Shown one piece after another: positions 1 through 8,056 of a stretch of 64,000 nucleotides of DNA. Under the pieces are notes generated by a model that saw only the letters and a program-made list of their open reading frames with translations, made no database searches and had not been told where the DNA came from. Source of the stretch: Mycoplasmatales bacterium (GTDB taxonomy: Bacteria > Bacillota_I > Bacilli_A > Mycoplasmatales > JABABV01); contig JABABV010000001.1 in NCBI GenBank assembly GCA_014238055.1, positions 62,001 through 126,000 on the forward strand. Reading direction: 5' to 3'. A program made the translations under genes and the position numbers. The first letter of the stretch is position 1. The number at the start of each line of letters is the position of its first letter.

Positions 1-257
1 CTAATACGATTAAAATCTGCTAAAAATAAAATAAATGTATCGCATTCAATAATATGTTTTTGTTTACCAGAAATAATAGATAATTTTTCTTTCATAGTTT
101 TATCATTTACAATAATAGCACTAAATTGTTGTCCGTTATATGATGTTGCCGATTCGTTAATTACATTTTTAATTTTATTCATATCTAATTCAGAAATTTT
201 TTTATTACTATAACTTCTCATTGAAACTCTGTTTAATTGTTTTGTTATAAAATCCAT
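1..257 (-). CDS. Nitroreductase family protein (partial, cut by window edge)
   Basis: This is the N-terminal 85 residues of a probable FMN-dependent NAD(P)H nitroreductase; the C-terminus lies beyond base 1. The start ATG at 257 has a clear Shine-Dalgarno (AAAAGGAG). The visible part opens MDFITKQLNRVSMRSYSNKK, the N-terminal helix followed by an R-S-Y/F motif that contacts FMN phosphate in this family. It continues with NESATSYNGQQFSAIIV, matching the 'aP.s.n.Qpw.~iv' segment, and ends in a hydrophobic strand (FILFLADFNRI). This resembles the NfsA-like branch. The substrate cannot be predicted. It lies 19 bases downstream of nadE on the same strand, so the two may be co-transcribed, which fits NAD(P)-linked roles. 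Confidence 0.75.
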   Translation of the reverse strand, partial: MDFITKQLNRVSMRSYSNKKISELDMNKIKNVINESATSYNGQQFSAIIVNDKTMKEKLSIISGKQKHIIECDTFILFLADFNRI

Positions 258-276
258 TTTAAACTCCTTTTAAATA

Positions 277-999
277 TTAAATATTTTTAATATTTTTAGG
301 CTTAACTATAGGCGATCTTTTATGATTAGATTTTTTATGTAGATTTTTTATCTTAGCAACAATTTCTGCACTTACAGATAAAGGATCATCTAAATATCGA
401 TCTATTTGATCGTAAGTTACACCCATTTCTTTTTCATCTGTTTGGTCATTTCAAAGTCCTGCTGTAGGAACTCTGTTAACTATTGTATCATCAACACCAT
501 ACAGAGATGCTCCTTGACGCACTTGATTTTTATTTAAAAATAATAAAGGGGCTATATCAATTCCACCATCACCATATTTAGTAAAATATCCTGTATGTCA
601 TTCACAAGCATTGTCGGTCCCAACTACTAAATAGTTATTAGTTTGAGCATAAGCGTATAATGTTGCCATTCTCAATCTTGCTTTTAAATTACCGCTAGCT
701 AAATTTGAAATTTTATTATCAATCATAAAAGCATCATAGACCGCATCTAAATTAACGATCTTACTATTTAAATTAAGTTTTTTTACTAGTGATTTTGCTA
801 ATTTAACATCTAACTCATTAGAATGGCAAGGCATCATTAAAACTAAATGGTTGTTCGGAAATGCTTTTGCGATAAGTGCACTAGTTAGAGCTGAATCAAC
901 TCCACCAGACAAACCAACAATCAAACCTTTTGTTTGGCTATCGGAAACTGTTTTTTGCAGTCAAGTTTCTAAATAATTAAGATATTTTTTTAACTCCAT
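277..999 (-). CDS. nadE: NAD(+) synthetase, ammonia-dependent type
   Basis: Makes NAD from nicotinate adenine dinucleotide, ATP and ammonia in the cytoplasm. The 240-residue protein has the N-type ATP pyrophosphatase P-loop [10 protein letters not shown] (about residues 30-39), the [15 protein letters not shown] helix, [20 protein letters not shown] and later [16 protein letters not shown], all family signatures. Two of these carry Trp encoded by TGA (EWHTGY and GLWNDQ), so the gene is intact only under the Mollicute code. There is no glutaminase domain, so free ammonia is the expected nitrogen donor. The start ATG at 999 follows GAGGAG, and the alternatives lie inside the P-loop. It begins 4 bases after obgE ends, suggesting one transcript. 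Confidence 0.95.
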
Positions 1000-1003
1000 A
1001 CGA

Positions 1004-2278
1004 CTAATCTCCTCATTGAAATTCATAATTGTTAATTACCACGGTATCTTTTCGTTTAATACCTTGTTTTTGAAGCTCATCTCAAACACCAATTTTATTT
1101 AATGCTAAGTTCATACGCGCTAAATTTTCATAAGTTGTTGTTGGAATTTTTTGCATAATTCTATCTACACCAGTACCGGAAACAATAAATTTACCAGAAA
1201 TTCGTTGTACAGTAAATTGGTCCTTAATTTTTTCTAACGTTAAATGAATGAAAGACTCTTGATCGTGAAGATTGATTGTTAATGGTGTTTTTTTAAGTTT
1301 TTCAGATATTTTTGATAATACTTTATCTAAACCTTCTCTTAATAAACCAGATATTTCAAAAATTTCAATATTCTTAAAATGATTTTTGAAATATTTAATA
1401 TTTTCTTCAAAAAATTCGCTATCAGATTTATTAGCAACGATTATTTTTGGTTTAGTTGATAGATCAACTTTTTTATATGCTGATAACTCTTTATTAATTA
1501 CATCATAATTAGTTATTGTGTCTTCTGGATTATCGACAGAAAAATCAATTACATGAACGATAACACGACATCTTTCAATATGTTTTAGAAATAAGTCTCC
1601 TAATCCTTTACCTAAAGATGCTCCTTCGATTAATCCCGGAAGATCGGCAATTACAAAAGAACTATTATTCTTAGTTCTTACTAATCCTAATTGAGGATTT
1701 ATCGTTGTGAAAGCATAATTAGCGATTTGTGGTTTAGCGTTAGTTACAGCTGCTAAAAGAGTAGATTTACCGGCATTAGGCATTCCTACAAAACCAACAT
1801 CAGCTAAAACCTTCAACTCTAATTGAACTTCAAATCTTTCGCCTAATTTACCATTATTAGAAATTCTCGGAGCTCTGTTAGTTGAGTTTTTGAAATGACT
1901 GTTACCTAAACCACCTTTTCCACCTTTGGCAATTAAATATTTTTCTTCATCACATATATCGGCTATTATACGATTAGTTAGCATATTAATTAAAACTGTT
2001 CCAAGTGGAACTTGAATTATTATGTCTTCACCATCAGCGCCGTGCATATTTTTATTTTGACCATTAAATCCGTTTTGAGCAGATAGTTTATTTTTAAATT
2101 TAAAGTCTAGTAAAGTTGTTAATCCACTATTACCTTTAAAATAAATATTACCACCTTTACCACCGTCTCCACCGGCTGGGCCTCCACGAGATTCATATTT
2201 TTCACGTCTAAAGGCAACGATCCCGTTACCACCTTTACCTGCTTCTATAGTGATACTTGCAGAATCAATAAATTTCAT
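1004..2278 (-). CDS. obgE: Obg family GTPase (CgtA)
   Basis: A ribosome-associated GTPase acting in 50S assembly and stress response. The 424-residue protein has three parts. The Gly-rich Obg fold fills residues 1-158 (EAGKGGNGIVAFRREKY, GGPAGGDGGKGGN). The G domain follows, with G1 GMPNAGKSTLL, G3 DLPGLIEGAS and G4 ANKSD. A C-terminal OCT domain occupies roughly residues 340-424, ending NNYEFQWGD with a TGA Trp. Its length matches B. subtilis Obg (428). The ATG at 2278 follows GTGAGG. It lies just downstream of rplU-rpmA, the common Firmicute order, but a strong hairpin at 2333-2368 separates it from them. Confidence 0.97.
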
Positions 2279-2332
2279 ATTTACCTCACTTATAAATTTA
2301 TAATAATCTATGTATATATACTAATTATATCT

Positions 2333-2368
2333 AAAATAAAAAAAACGATTTAACGTTTTTTTTATTTT
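2333..2368 (-). terminator. Terminator hairpin after rpmA
   Basis: Perfect 15-base inverted repeat (2333-2347 and 2354-2368) around a six-base loop ATTTAA, with the core CG pairs flanked by long A and T tracts. It lies 26 bases beyond the rpmA stop, so it should end the rplU-rpmA transcript. The A/T symmetry could let it work in both directions. A TATAAT-like box at 2324-2329 on the minus strand just past it may start obgE transcription. Confidence 0.75.
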
Positions 2369-2393
2369 ATTTATACAATTAAAACGTTTTGTT

Positions 2394-2654
2394 TTATTGT
2401 TTTCTTTCTGAGTAAACTGAAACTTTAGTTTTTTTACCCATTCTTTCATATTTAACAAATCCAGTAATTTTAGCAAATAAAGTATCATCGCTACCTTTAC
2501 CAACATTTGTACCAGGATGAATCTTAGTCCCTCTTTGACGATAGATTATAGATCCAGCGTTGCAAAATTGACCATCACCAAGTTTAGCGCCTAAACGTTT
2601 AGACTGCGAATCGCGGCCGTTTCTACTAGAACCAACACCTTTTTTTGATGCCAT
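2394..2654 (-). CDS. rpmA: 50S ribosomal protein L27
   Basis: Large-subunit protein near the peptidyl-transferase centre. The 86 residues open [20 protein letters not shown] and continue through [20 protein letters not shown], the L27 core. The start is fixed: an AGAGGTGA Shine-Dalgarno lies just upstream and the rplU stop (2656) is two bases before the ATG. Firmicute and most Mollicute L27 proteins begin with a nine-residue extension ending in a '~LQFFA' cleavage site for the protease Prp. Here the protein starts directly at the mature N-terminus, and the codons upstream in this frame do not encode such an extension. See findings. Confidence 0.97.
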   Translation of the reverse strand: MASKKGVGSSRNGRDSQSKRLGAKLGDGQFCNAGSIIYRQRGTKIHPGTNVGKGSDDTLFAKITGFVKYERMGKKTKVSVYSERKQ

Positions 2655-2655
2655 T

Positions 2656-3027
2656 TTACTTCACCTCTTTTGCTACTGCTTTTGCAGGTTTTTTAGCTAC
2701 TGGCTTTTTAACAACTGCTTTTTTTTGAGAAGCAGAAATTTCTTTAATAACTAATCGTGTATAAGGTTGGCGGTGTCCTTGTTTTTTAGTACGATTAGAT
2801 TTAGCTTTGTATTTAAACACAATAATTTTCTTTTGTTTACCGTGTTTTTCAACTTCTGCAGTTACAGAAGCGTTTTCTAAAAACGGGTTACCAATTTTAT
2901 TATCTATCATTAAAACTTTGTCAAAAGTATAATTTTGACCAACTTTTACTTCAAGTTTTTCAACGTAAATTGTGTCCCCTGTTTCAACTTTAATTTGTTT
3001 TCCACCTGTTTGAATAATTGCAAACAT
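2656..3027 (-). CDS. rplU: 50S ribosomal protein L21
   Basis: Large-subunit protein that binds 23S rRNA. The 123-residue protein opens [18 protein letters not shown] and keeps the C-terminal signature [19 protein letters not shown]. About 20 extra residues follow the usual end, a Lys/Ala/Pro/Val tail with [10 protein letters not shown] repeats. The ATG at 3027 follows GGAGGAAAATT. The stop lies two bases before rpmA, so the two are translationally linked. The usual middle gene, prp, is absent. Confidence 0.97.
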   Translation of the reverse strand: MFAIIQTGGKQIKVETGDTIYVEKLEVKVGQNYTFDKVLMIDNKIGNPFLENASVTAEVEKHGKQKKIIVFKYKAKSNRTKKQGHRQPYTRLVIKEISASQKKAVVKKPVAKKPAKAVAKEVK

Positions 3028-3127
3028 AATTTTCCTCCAAAAATAATAAGACTCGTCTATAAGGCAATTTAAGTATTTAAATATATATATAACCTTATTA
3101 AGAACGGTTGTAGATTTTTAGCTACAA
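3028..3127 (-). promoter_or_regulatory. rplU 5' leader, candidate L21 leader RNA
   Basis: About 100 bases lie between the promoter and rplU. On the transcribed strand they can form a stem TTGTAG/CTACAA (3122-3127 with 3108-3113, 8-base loop) and a second stem CCTTAT/ATAAGG (3093-3098 with 3059-3064). Firmicutes carry a structured L21 leader here that is thought to bind the protein and control its own operon. Identity with that family is inferred from position and hairpin layout only; no covariance search was possible. Confidence 0.4.
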
Positions 3128-3132
3128 TAAAA

Positions 3133-3160
3133 ATTATACATTATTTTTCTAAAAATTCAA
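3133..3160 (-). promoter_or_regulatory. rplU-rpmA promoter
   Basis: On the minus strand, a -35 box TTGAAT (3155-3160), a 16-base spacer and a perfect -10 TATAAT (3133-3138). It sits immediately after the udk stop codon and reads into the rplU leader. Confidence 0.7.
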
Positions 3161-3784
3161 CTAAAATAAATTTTCTATGTTGGTCATAGTTTTTAAATGA
3201 TTTTTCAAAAATTCAATAACAATTTTATTTTTACCACCATTAGGGATTATTAAATCGGCAAACTTCTTTGTCGGTTCAATGAATTGGGCATGCATAGGTT
3301 TTACATTACTTTCATAAGCTAAAACTACACTTTGTAAACTACGACCTCTTTCTATAGTATCTCTTTGAATTCTTCTGATAACTCTAGTGTCGGGGTCAGT
3401 ATCAACAAATAGTTTTATATTTGATAACTCTCTAATTTTAGCGTTATCTAAAACTAAAATTCCTTCTAAAATTATTATTTTTTTAGGAATGATTTTCTCA
3501 GTTAAGTCTAAACGATCATGAATTGAAAAATCATAAATTGGTTTTTCAATTGGTTTATCATTAATTAAGTCAATTAAATTCTCAATTAATAGATCAAAAT
3601 CGAAAGCGAATGGATGATCATAATTTTTTTTAGAAAGTTGATCATAACTAAGGTTTTCAACATTTTTTTTATAATAATCATCTAATCTTAAAACTATACT
3701 ATTTTTAACTTCAGATTTTATTTTTTGAGCAACTGTTGTTTTTCCACTAGCGCTTCCGCCAGTAATAGTAATCAAATAATTCAT
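3161..3784 (-). CDS. udk: Uridine kinase
   Basis: Phosphorylates uridine (and usually cytidine) to the monophosphate in pyrimidine salvage. The 207-residue protein has the P-loop GGSASGKTTVAQ (residues 9-20), the DDYYK nucleoside-site motif, YDHPFAFDFDLL, KPIYDFSIHDR, LEGILVLD and the lid RRIQRDTIERGRS. It is full length and contains no TGA codons. The ATG at 3784 is the natural N-terminus, placing MNYLITITGG directly before the P-loop. It lies upstream of the L21 promoter. Pyrimidine salvage is expected in Mollicutes, which lack de novo synthesis. Confidence 0.93.
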   Translation of the reverse strand: MNYLITITGGSASGKTTVAQKIKSEVKNSIVLRLDDYYKKNVENLSYDQLSKKNYDHPFAFDFDLLIENLIDLINDKPIEKPIYDFSIHDRLDLTEKIIPKKIIILEGILVLDNAKIRELSNIKLFVDTDPDTRVIRRIQRDTIERGRSLQSVVLAYESNVKPMHAQFIEPTKKFADLIIPNGGKNKIVIEFLKNHLKTMTNIENLF

Positions 3785-3866
3785 ACTGTATATTACACCA
3801 CTTTCACTTTTTAAAATATATTTAAAAAATTATATAATTCTTTATAAATAATAACATAAATTAAAT

Positions 3867-4538
3867 TTAAAAATATCTTTTATTCTTATTTCATAAAAGA
3901 ATGTAATCATCCTTAGAAATTAATACGTGTTCAATAAGTTTAATATTAAAAATAACTAATTGTTTTTTCATAACTATCGTACTCTTAATATCATCTGAAG
4001 AAAATTTTAATACGTTACTAGGATGATTATGAACAATAACAACTTTACTGTTTTCAAATTCAATAATTAATTTTAATATTTCCGTTTCTGAAAACGATAT
4101 GTGATCTCTTTTACCTTCAAAATGAATTTCTTTTATTAATTTATTTTTATGATCAAATATTAAGATTCAAAAATTCTCTTTTTCTAAATTATAATTATTA
4201 TTTATGATAAATTTAAAGATTTCTTCATAATTTCATATTTTAACAAACGTTGTTTTTATAGAATTATTAAATCTTTTAGAAATTTCACAAATTGCCATCA
4301 CTTCTAAAGCTTTAACTTTACCGATACCTTTAATTTTTATTAAGTCTAGAAAACTCATATTGATAATATTATGAATCCCATAACTTTTTAAGATTAATTG
4401 ATTAGCGATATCTAATACATTACTGCCTGAATTACCATGTCTAATAATAATTGCGAATAATTCAACATTACTTAAAGTATCAATGCCATAAAGTAATGCT
4501 TTTTCACGTGGTTTTTCATCTTTATAAATTTTCTTAAT
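3867..4538 (-). CDS. radC: RadC/JAB-type MPN domain protein
   Basis: RadC-family protein of about 223 residues; the molecular role of the family is unresolved, although the fold is that of JAMM metalloproteases. In order: DEKPREKALLYGIDTLS, a helix-hairpin-helix stretch (DLIKIKGIGKVKALEVMA), then the MPN domain with HFEGKRDHISFSETEI and the metal motif VIVHNHPSN...SSDD, keeping both His and the Asp. The C-terminus is HVLISKDDYILLWNK with a TGA Trp. No ATG, GTG or TTG lies in frame between the tandem TAA stops of the preceding peptide gene (4545-4550) and conserved sequence. Initiation must therefore be at ATT, either 4538 (giving M-K-K-I-Y) or 4544. No Shine-Dalgarno is visible, so translation may be coupled to the peptide gene. 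Confidence 0.8.
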
Positions 4539-4547
4539 AAAAATTTA

Positions 4548-4787
4548 TTAAGAAATATAAATATTTGGAAATATTATATTAGGTTTAGAGCCGCTTCCAG
4601 AACCATTTTTTTTACTATTATCGAATTTAATATCGATTCCATTTTTTGTTTTTATTTCTCCACTATTAGAACATAAACTTTTTATAAGAGCTGCACCATC
4701 AAAGAAAAATTCTATCCCTTTGAAAATATCATCTAATATAGAACCTGCATGAATAGTTGTTAATTCTTTTGAAGTTAATTTTTTAAT
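4548..4787 (-). CDS. Candidate secreted peptide with double-glycine-like leader (bacteriocin-like)
   Basis: Predicted 79-residue precursor, not recognised by name. Starting at ATT 4787 it reads M-K-K-LTSKELTTIHAG followed by SILDDIFKGIEFFFDGAALI. The first 15 residues match the double-glycine leader pattern L-S-x-x-E-L-x-x-I-x-G-G used by class II bacteriocins and exported pheromones, with A-G in place of G-G. The mature part would have about 64 residues: an amphipathic Phe-rich segment, a single Cys, then a Gly/Ser-rich linker and a hydrophobic end (IIFPNIYIS). An ATG exists 33 bases upstream (4820), but an almost perfect Shine-Dalgarno, AAAGGAAGTGA, lies between it and the ATT and points to ATT. 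No peptidase-containing ABC exporter or immunity gene is recognisable beside it. It is followed in the same frame by radC. Confidence 0.5.
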   Translation of the reverse strand: MKKLTSKELTTIHAGSILDDIFKGIEFFFDGAALIKSLCSNSGEIKTKNGIDIKFDNSKKNGSGSGSKPNIIFPNIYIS

Positions 4788-4860
4788 AAAATCACTTCCT
4801 TTCTCTAATATTATTAACATTCATAATATATATAATTAGAGACCGAATTTCCTTTTTATT

Positions 4861-4886
4861 AAAAAAATAGCATTAAATGCTATTTT
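4861..4886 (-). terminator. Terminator after the membrane protein gene
   Basis: Stem TGCTATTTT/AAAATAGCA (4878-4886 with 4864-4872), loop of five, followed on the minus strand by a run of T. The stem includes the TAG stop of the upstream membrane protein. It separates that gene cluster from the leader-peptide gene, which therefore probably has its own promoter. Confidence 0.75.
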
Positions 4887-5776
4887 GATCCTATTGAAAA
4901 TAATTTTTTACCGTGATTGTTAATCAAAATATAAATTGATAATATTATCGGGATAATCAATAATATAAACAAAATAATGAAATAACCTCTTGAGTAAAAT
5001 TTATGATGACGATTTTTGATTTTATCTAATGTATTTGGATCTAAAATATATTGTTTTCCAAAATACATTTCAATATGTTGTGAACGATGTTTTCTCAACA
5101 CCAAAAATATTATGAATAAAAATACATTAGCGATTAAAATCCCTATTAAAATGTTTAATATTAAATTAGGGTTTCCGAATCAATTTTTAATTCAAACATC
5201 AAACTTTAAAAAATATCAATGTTTATCACGTAATCCTCATAATAACAATGTGGCTATCGATAGATATGTAGTGCTAAAAATCAATCATCAATTATGTTTA
5301 ATTTGATTTAACTGAGTATTTAAGTAAACTTTAGAAATCAATCCTTCTTCACTTTGTTGAGTTTGTTGATTTTTAATGTTGTTATTGTGAATTAAAATAT
5401 CTTTTTTTAAGAATCTTTTTTCAGATATAAGTAGATATAATTTAAAAATCGACAATACACCAACAATGCCTGGGAAAACATTTATCTCCAAAGGTAAATT
5501 TAATAAAAAATTATTACTTATTCCCCAACCAACACTAGCAATTAATAACATTAAACAAAATATAATCATAAATTTAACTCGGCGATATTCTTCTTTAATT
5601 AATAAAAATAATCCATCTTCTCATATACCAGGTGTAGAAAACTTTAAATTTTGTTTTGCATTTCTTTTCTTATGTAAATAATAATTAACGTAATCGGCGT
5701 TATCAGCGTTATCGTATATAGGTTTTTGATCATTTAATTGGTTATTTACAATATTATTCTCGTCTATAGTTGACAT
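4880..5776 (-). CDS. Unknown multi-pass membrane protein
   Basis: Function not recognised. The 298-residue protein starts at ATG 5776 behind a strong AGGAGG and contains several TGA Trp codons (IWEDG, NWWLIF, LLLWGL, KHWYF, DVWIKNW). Residues 1-65 are hydrophilic. Two membrane helices follow (around MIIFCLMLLIASVGWGI and VFPGIVGVLSIFKLYLLI), then a charged Gln/Asn loop, two more helices (LIFSTTYLSIATLLL and LILNILIGILIANVFLF), a basic loop (RKHRSQHIEMYFGKQY) and a last helix (GYFIILFILLIIPIILSIYIL). That is about five helices. It lies between the coiled-coil protein gene and the leader-peptide gene. A role as transporter or in peptide immunity is only a guess from position. Confidence 0.6.
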
Positions 5777-5803
5777 ATTTATTTCCTCCTATCCAAATAT
5801 TGA

Positions 5804-6388
5804 TTATTTTTTTAAAACATTTTTAGGTTTTTTAGGATGCTTTAAAAAATTATTATCTTTTAGATTTTTAATTTCTTTTTCAAGCATAATCAACTCATTG
5901 GAAAAATTAGCTTCTTTTGCCGATTCATGAGAGATTGATTTTTCTATTTTTTTAATTTGATTTTTTTGTTCTACTGATTCAGTGAATATACTATTATTTT
6001 TATTTTTTTCAAAAAGTTTAAAAGCCTTGTTTTTTAAAATTTTAACTTCATTAATTTTATGAAATTTTTCGCTATCTACATTATCAGATCCTTCAATATG
6101 AATTCCTGATTTAATTTCTAAATTATGAATTTTTTTTAAGCAAGTATATTCGTAATCTCAATTTGTTTTATGATTGATTATTTTATCAATGTTTTCTGGA
6201 TTATTTTGATTGGCATCTACGATATTAGCTACCACAGAATTCCAAACATATTTTTTATTATTATGTCTATTAATTAAAATTCTAAAAATCTGTAAAATTA
6301 AAAGAATAAAAATAATTATCATTAGAGCTCCTAACGATATGATTAATATTTTTGTATCAGAATTTTTAAAATTATTAAAATCCAACAT
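5804..6388 (-). CDS. Unknown single-pass membrane protein with charged coiled-coil tail
   Basis: The 194-residue protein is not recognised. Residues 1-12 are polar, residues 13-37 form one membrane helix (ILIISLGALMIIIFILLILQ), and the remaining 155 residues are Lys/Glu/Asn-rich. The tail includes probable coiled-coil stretches (KILKNKAFKLFEKN, QKNQIKKIEKSISHESAKE, NELIMLEKEIKNLKDN). The topology suggests a membrane anchor with a cytoplasmic, possibly oligomerising, domain. TGA Trp occurs once (after NHKTN). It ends 27 bases before the next membrane protein and begins 28 bases after the Fic-like gene, so these three probably form one transcript. Confidence 0.6.
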
Positions 6389-6416
6389 AATAGAACTCCT
6401 TTATATAAAAAAGATT

Positions 6417-7634
6417 TTAAACTTCATCATTATTTTTTATTTTATATATAAATTTTTTTCCGATTTTTTCCTTATTGTAAAATTTATGATTAACTAGATT
6501 ATCCATAGAATAACGAGCTGTTTCATAACTGCATTTAGCAAAATTTCTAAAGTGATTTAAATCATAGTGAACATTTTCATCGTTATGATTTATAAAAAAT
6601 TTAGCTTGGCGATAAGAAATGAATGGATTTTTATTAACAATATTTTTAGTAGCTAATTCCATTTCTAAAATCGATATTTTATTTTCATCAAGAGAGTAAT
6701 TGTTTAGTAATTTTTCAAAGGTTTTTTCAAAATTATTTATAGACATATCAGCAGCTTCTATAAAAACATTAAGTAAATAAGTGACGTCTCCTTGATAGTT
6801 ATTAGACTCTTGAAATGCTGCTTCTAATGATATATTACCATTATCAAAGCAATTTTTAGCAATTTTTAATAATTCTATAAACTCTTGATAGCCATATTTT
6901 GAAATAGTTCTATAAAATATTACAAAAGCCATTAGGTCATTGTACTTTTCAAAAAACTTATTATTCTTAATCGCATAGAACGCTATTGCCGCTTTTGTTA
7001 AAAAAGAATAATCACATTCTAAATTTAAAAATGAAATTAATCCTTTAAAATTTTCAGTAACTTCAAATTTTTTCGCTCTGAAATTATTAGTAGGTACTTG
7101 ATGTAAATTTGTTAGATCTTTATAAGCAGAGACAATTTCATTAACTGTTATTTTATTATCTTTATTAGTTAAAGATTTATGTAGTATTTTATAAATTTTT
7201 TCAGCAGCAAGTTCATCTTCATTTGAGGGGTAAGATTTTTTATTAATGATGTCTGACATTGAAGATAAAGTTACAGGTTGTTTACTAGTTTCACTAAAAG
7301 ACACAACTTCTTTTAAGAGTTCTTGTTGAGTGAAATCTTTATAGCTCATTAATTCTTTATTTTGATTTGAGAGAGCTATATATTTATGTACGTAAGTGGA
7401 AAGTTTAGATAATTTTTTTATTATATTAGACTCTTTTAACATTATTTTTGGAGTTAAGACTAAATATATTTTATTTCCTGAAATAGTTTTTACTGGTATT
7501 TTATGAGCGTAGTGGAAACGATACTCTTTTACATTGTTTCATACTATTTCATTATAATTTTTTCCCAAAATTTTGATAATGTTTTTTTTAGATAAATACT
7601 TATCATCTGTAAATTTGGTGTAAAATTTATTCAT
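6417..7634 (-). CDS. Fic-like protein with degenerate active site and C-terminal winged helix (tentative)
   Basis: A 405-residue soluble protein from ATG 7634 behind AAAGGA. It is not firmly identified. The arrangement resembles a family of Mollicute Fic/DOC-related proteins. An N-terminal strand region is followed by helical segments with NNFRAKKFEVTENF (compare the G-x-x-R stretch before the Fic core) and KAAIAFYAIKNNKFFEKYND, where active Fic proteins have H-P-F-x-x-G-N-G-R. The His and the GNGR anion hole are missing, so AMP-transferase activity is unlikely. The C-terminal 60 residues (SYRQAKFFINHNDE, KCSYETARYSMDNLVNHKFY, GKKFIYKI) read like a winged helix. A regulatory or structural role is possible. 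It heads the unknown operon that runs to 4880. Confidence 0.5.
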
Positions 7635-8018
7635 TTTATTGTTCCTTTGTTTTTATTTTTAATACATCCCTCTATTTTTATTATATCTTAAATTTAAATA
7701 ATTTTAGTAATATATTAGTTATTTATAATGCCTTTTATATAAAAATAATAATAAAAAAAACCAACTCTTCAGTTGGCTTTTTTAAAATTATTAAATTATA
7801 TAATTTTACAAAATACTTATTATAAATTATGTTTTGCAAAATTCGAATATAGAAAAATAAAATTATTTGAATATAGGATGTTACAATAAAAATAAATAAA
7901 ATAATGAATATATAAGAGTAAAGTATAAATGAACTAAAAAGTTCTTAAAATGAAAAATAAATAAAGTAATCTTTTGTGCATTTTACCCACTTAAAATAAA
8001 ACGCTTTACCATTATAAC
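7635..8018. other. Gene-free region between lepA and the Fic-like gene
   Basis: About 380 bases without a plausible gene in either strand. It holds the terminator at 7754-7783. The rest is very AT-rich with short direct repeats (GAATATAG twice, near 7850 and 7872). There is one slightly less AT-rich patch on the minus strand near 7975-8005 (AAGTGGGTAAAATGCAC). No tRNA cloverleaf, convincing promoter pair or RNA family was recognised. Confidence 0.5.
7754..7783. terminator. Bidirectional terminator with GCCAACT-type stem
   Basis: Stem CCAACT/AGTTGG (7761-7766 with 7771-7776) with loop CTTC, flanked by A on the left and T on the right, so it reads as an intrinsic terminator in both directions. 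It is the second hairpin past lepA. The same stem sequence recurs at 23413-23444. Confidence 0.7.
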
Positions 8019-8056
8019 AAAAAAAATATAATTTGTAAAGACAAATTATATTTTTT
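8019..8056 (-). terminator. lepA terminator
   Basis: Sixteen-base perfect stem (8041-8056 with 8021-8036), loop AAAG. On the minus strand it is followed by at least seven T. The stem starts within the TAA stop of lepA. Confidence 0.8.

Noticed and set aside
4788..4820. ATG at 4820 as the start of the leader peptide.
   Set aside because: The best ribosome-binding site lies downstream of it, and starting there would add 11 residues before the leader motif; it is kept only as an alternative.
5016..5681. Plus-strand frames within the 4880-5776 membrane gene.
   Set aside because: The minus-strand reading gives a continuous membrane protein under UGA=Trp with a strong ribosome site; the plus frames have none.
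7785..8018. Possible tRNA in the gene-free region.
   Set aside because: No cloverleaf arms, no GTTCAA-type T-loop and too AT-rich.
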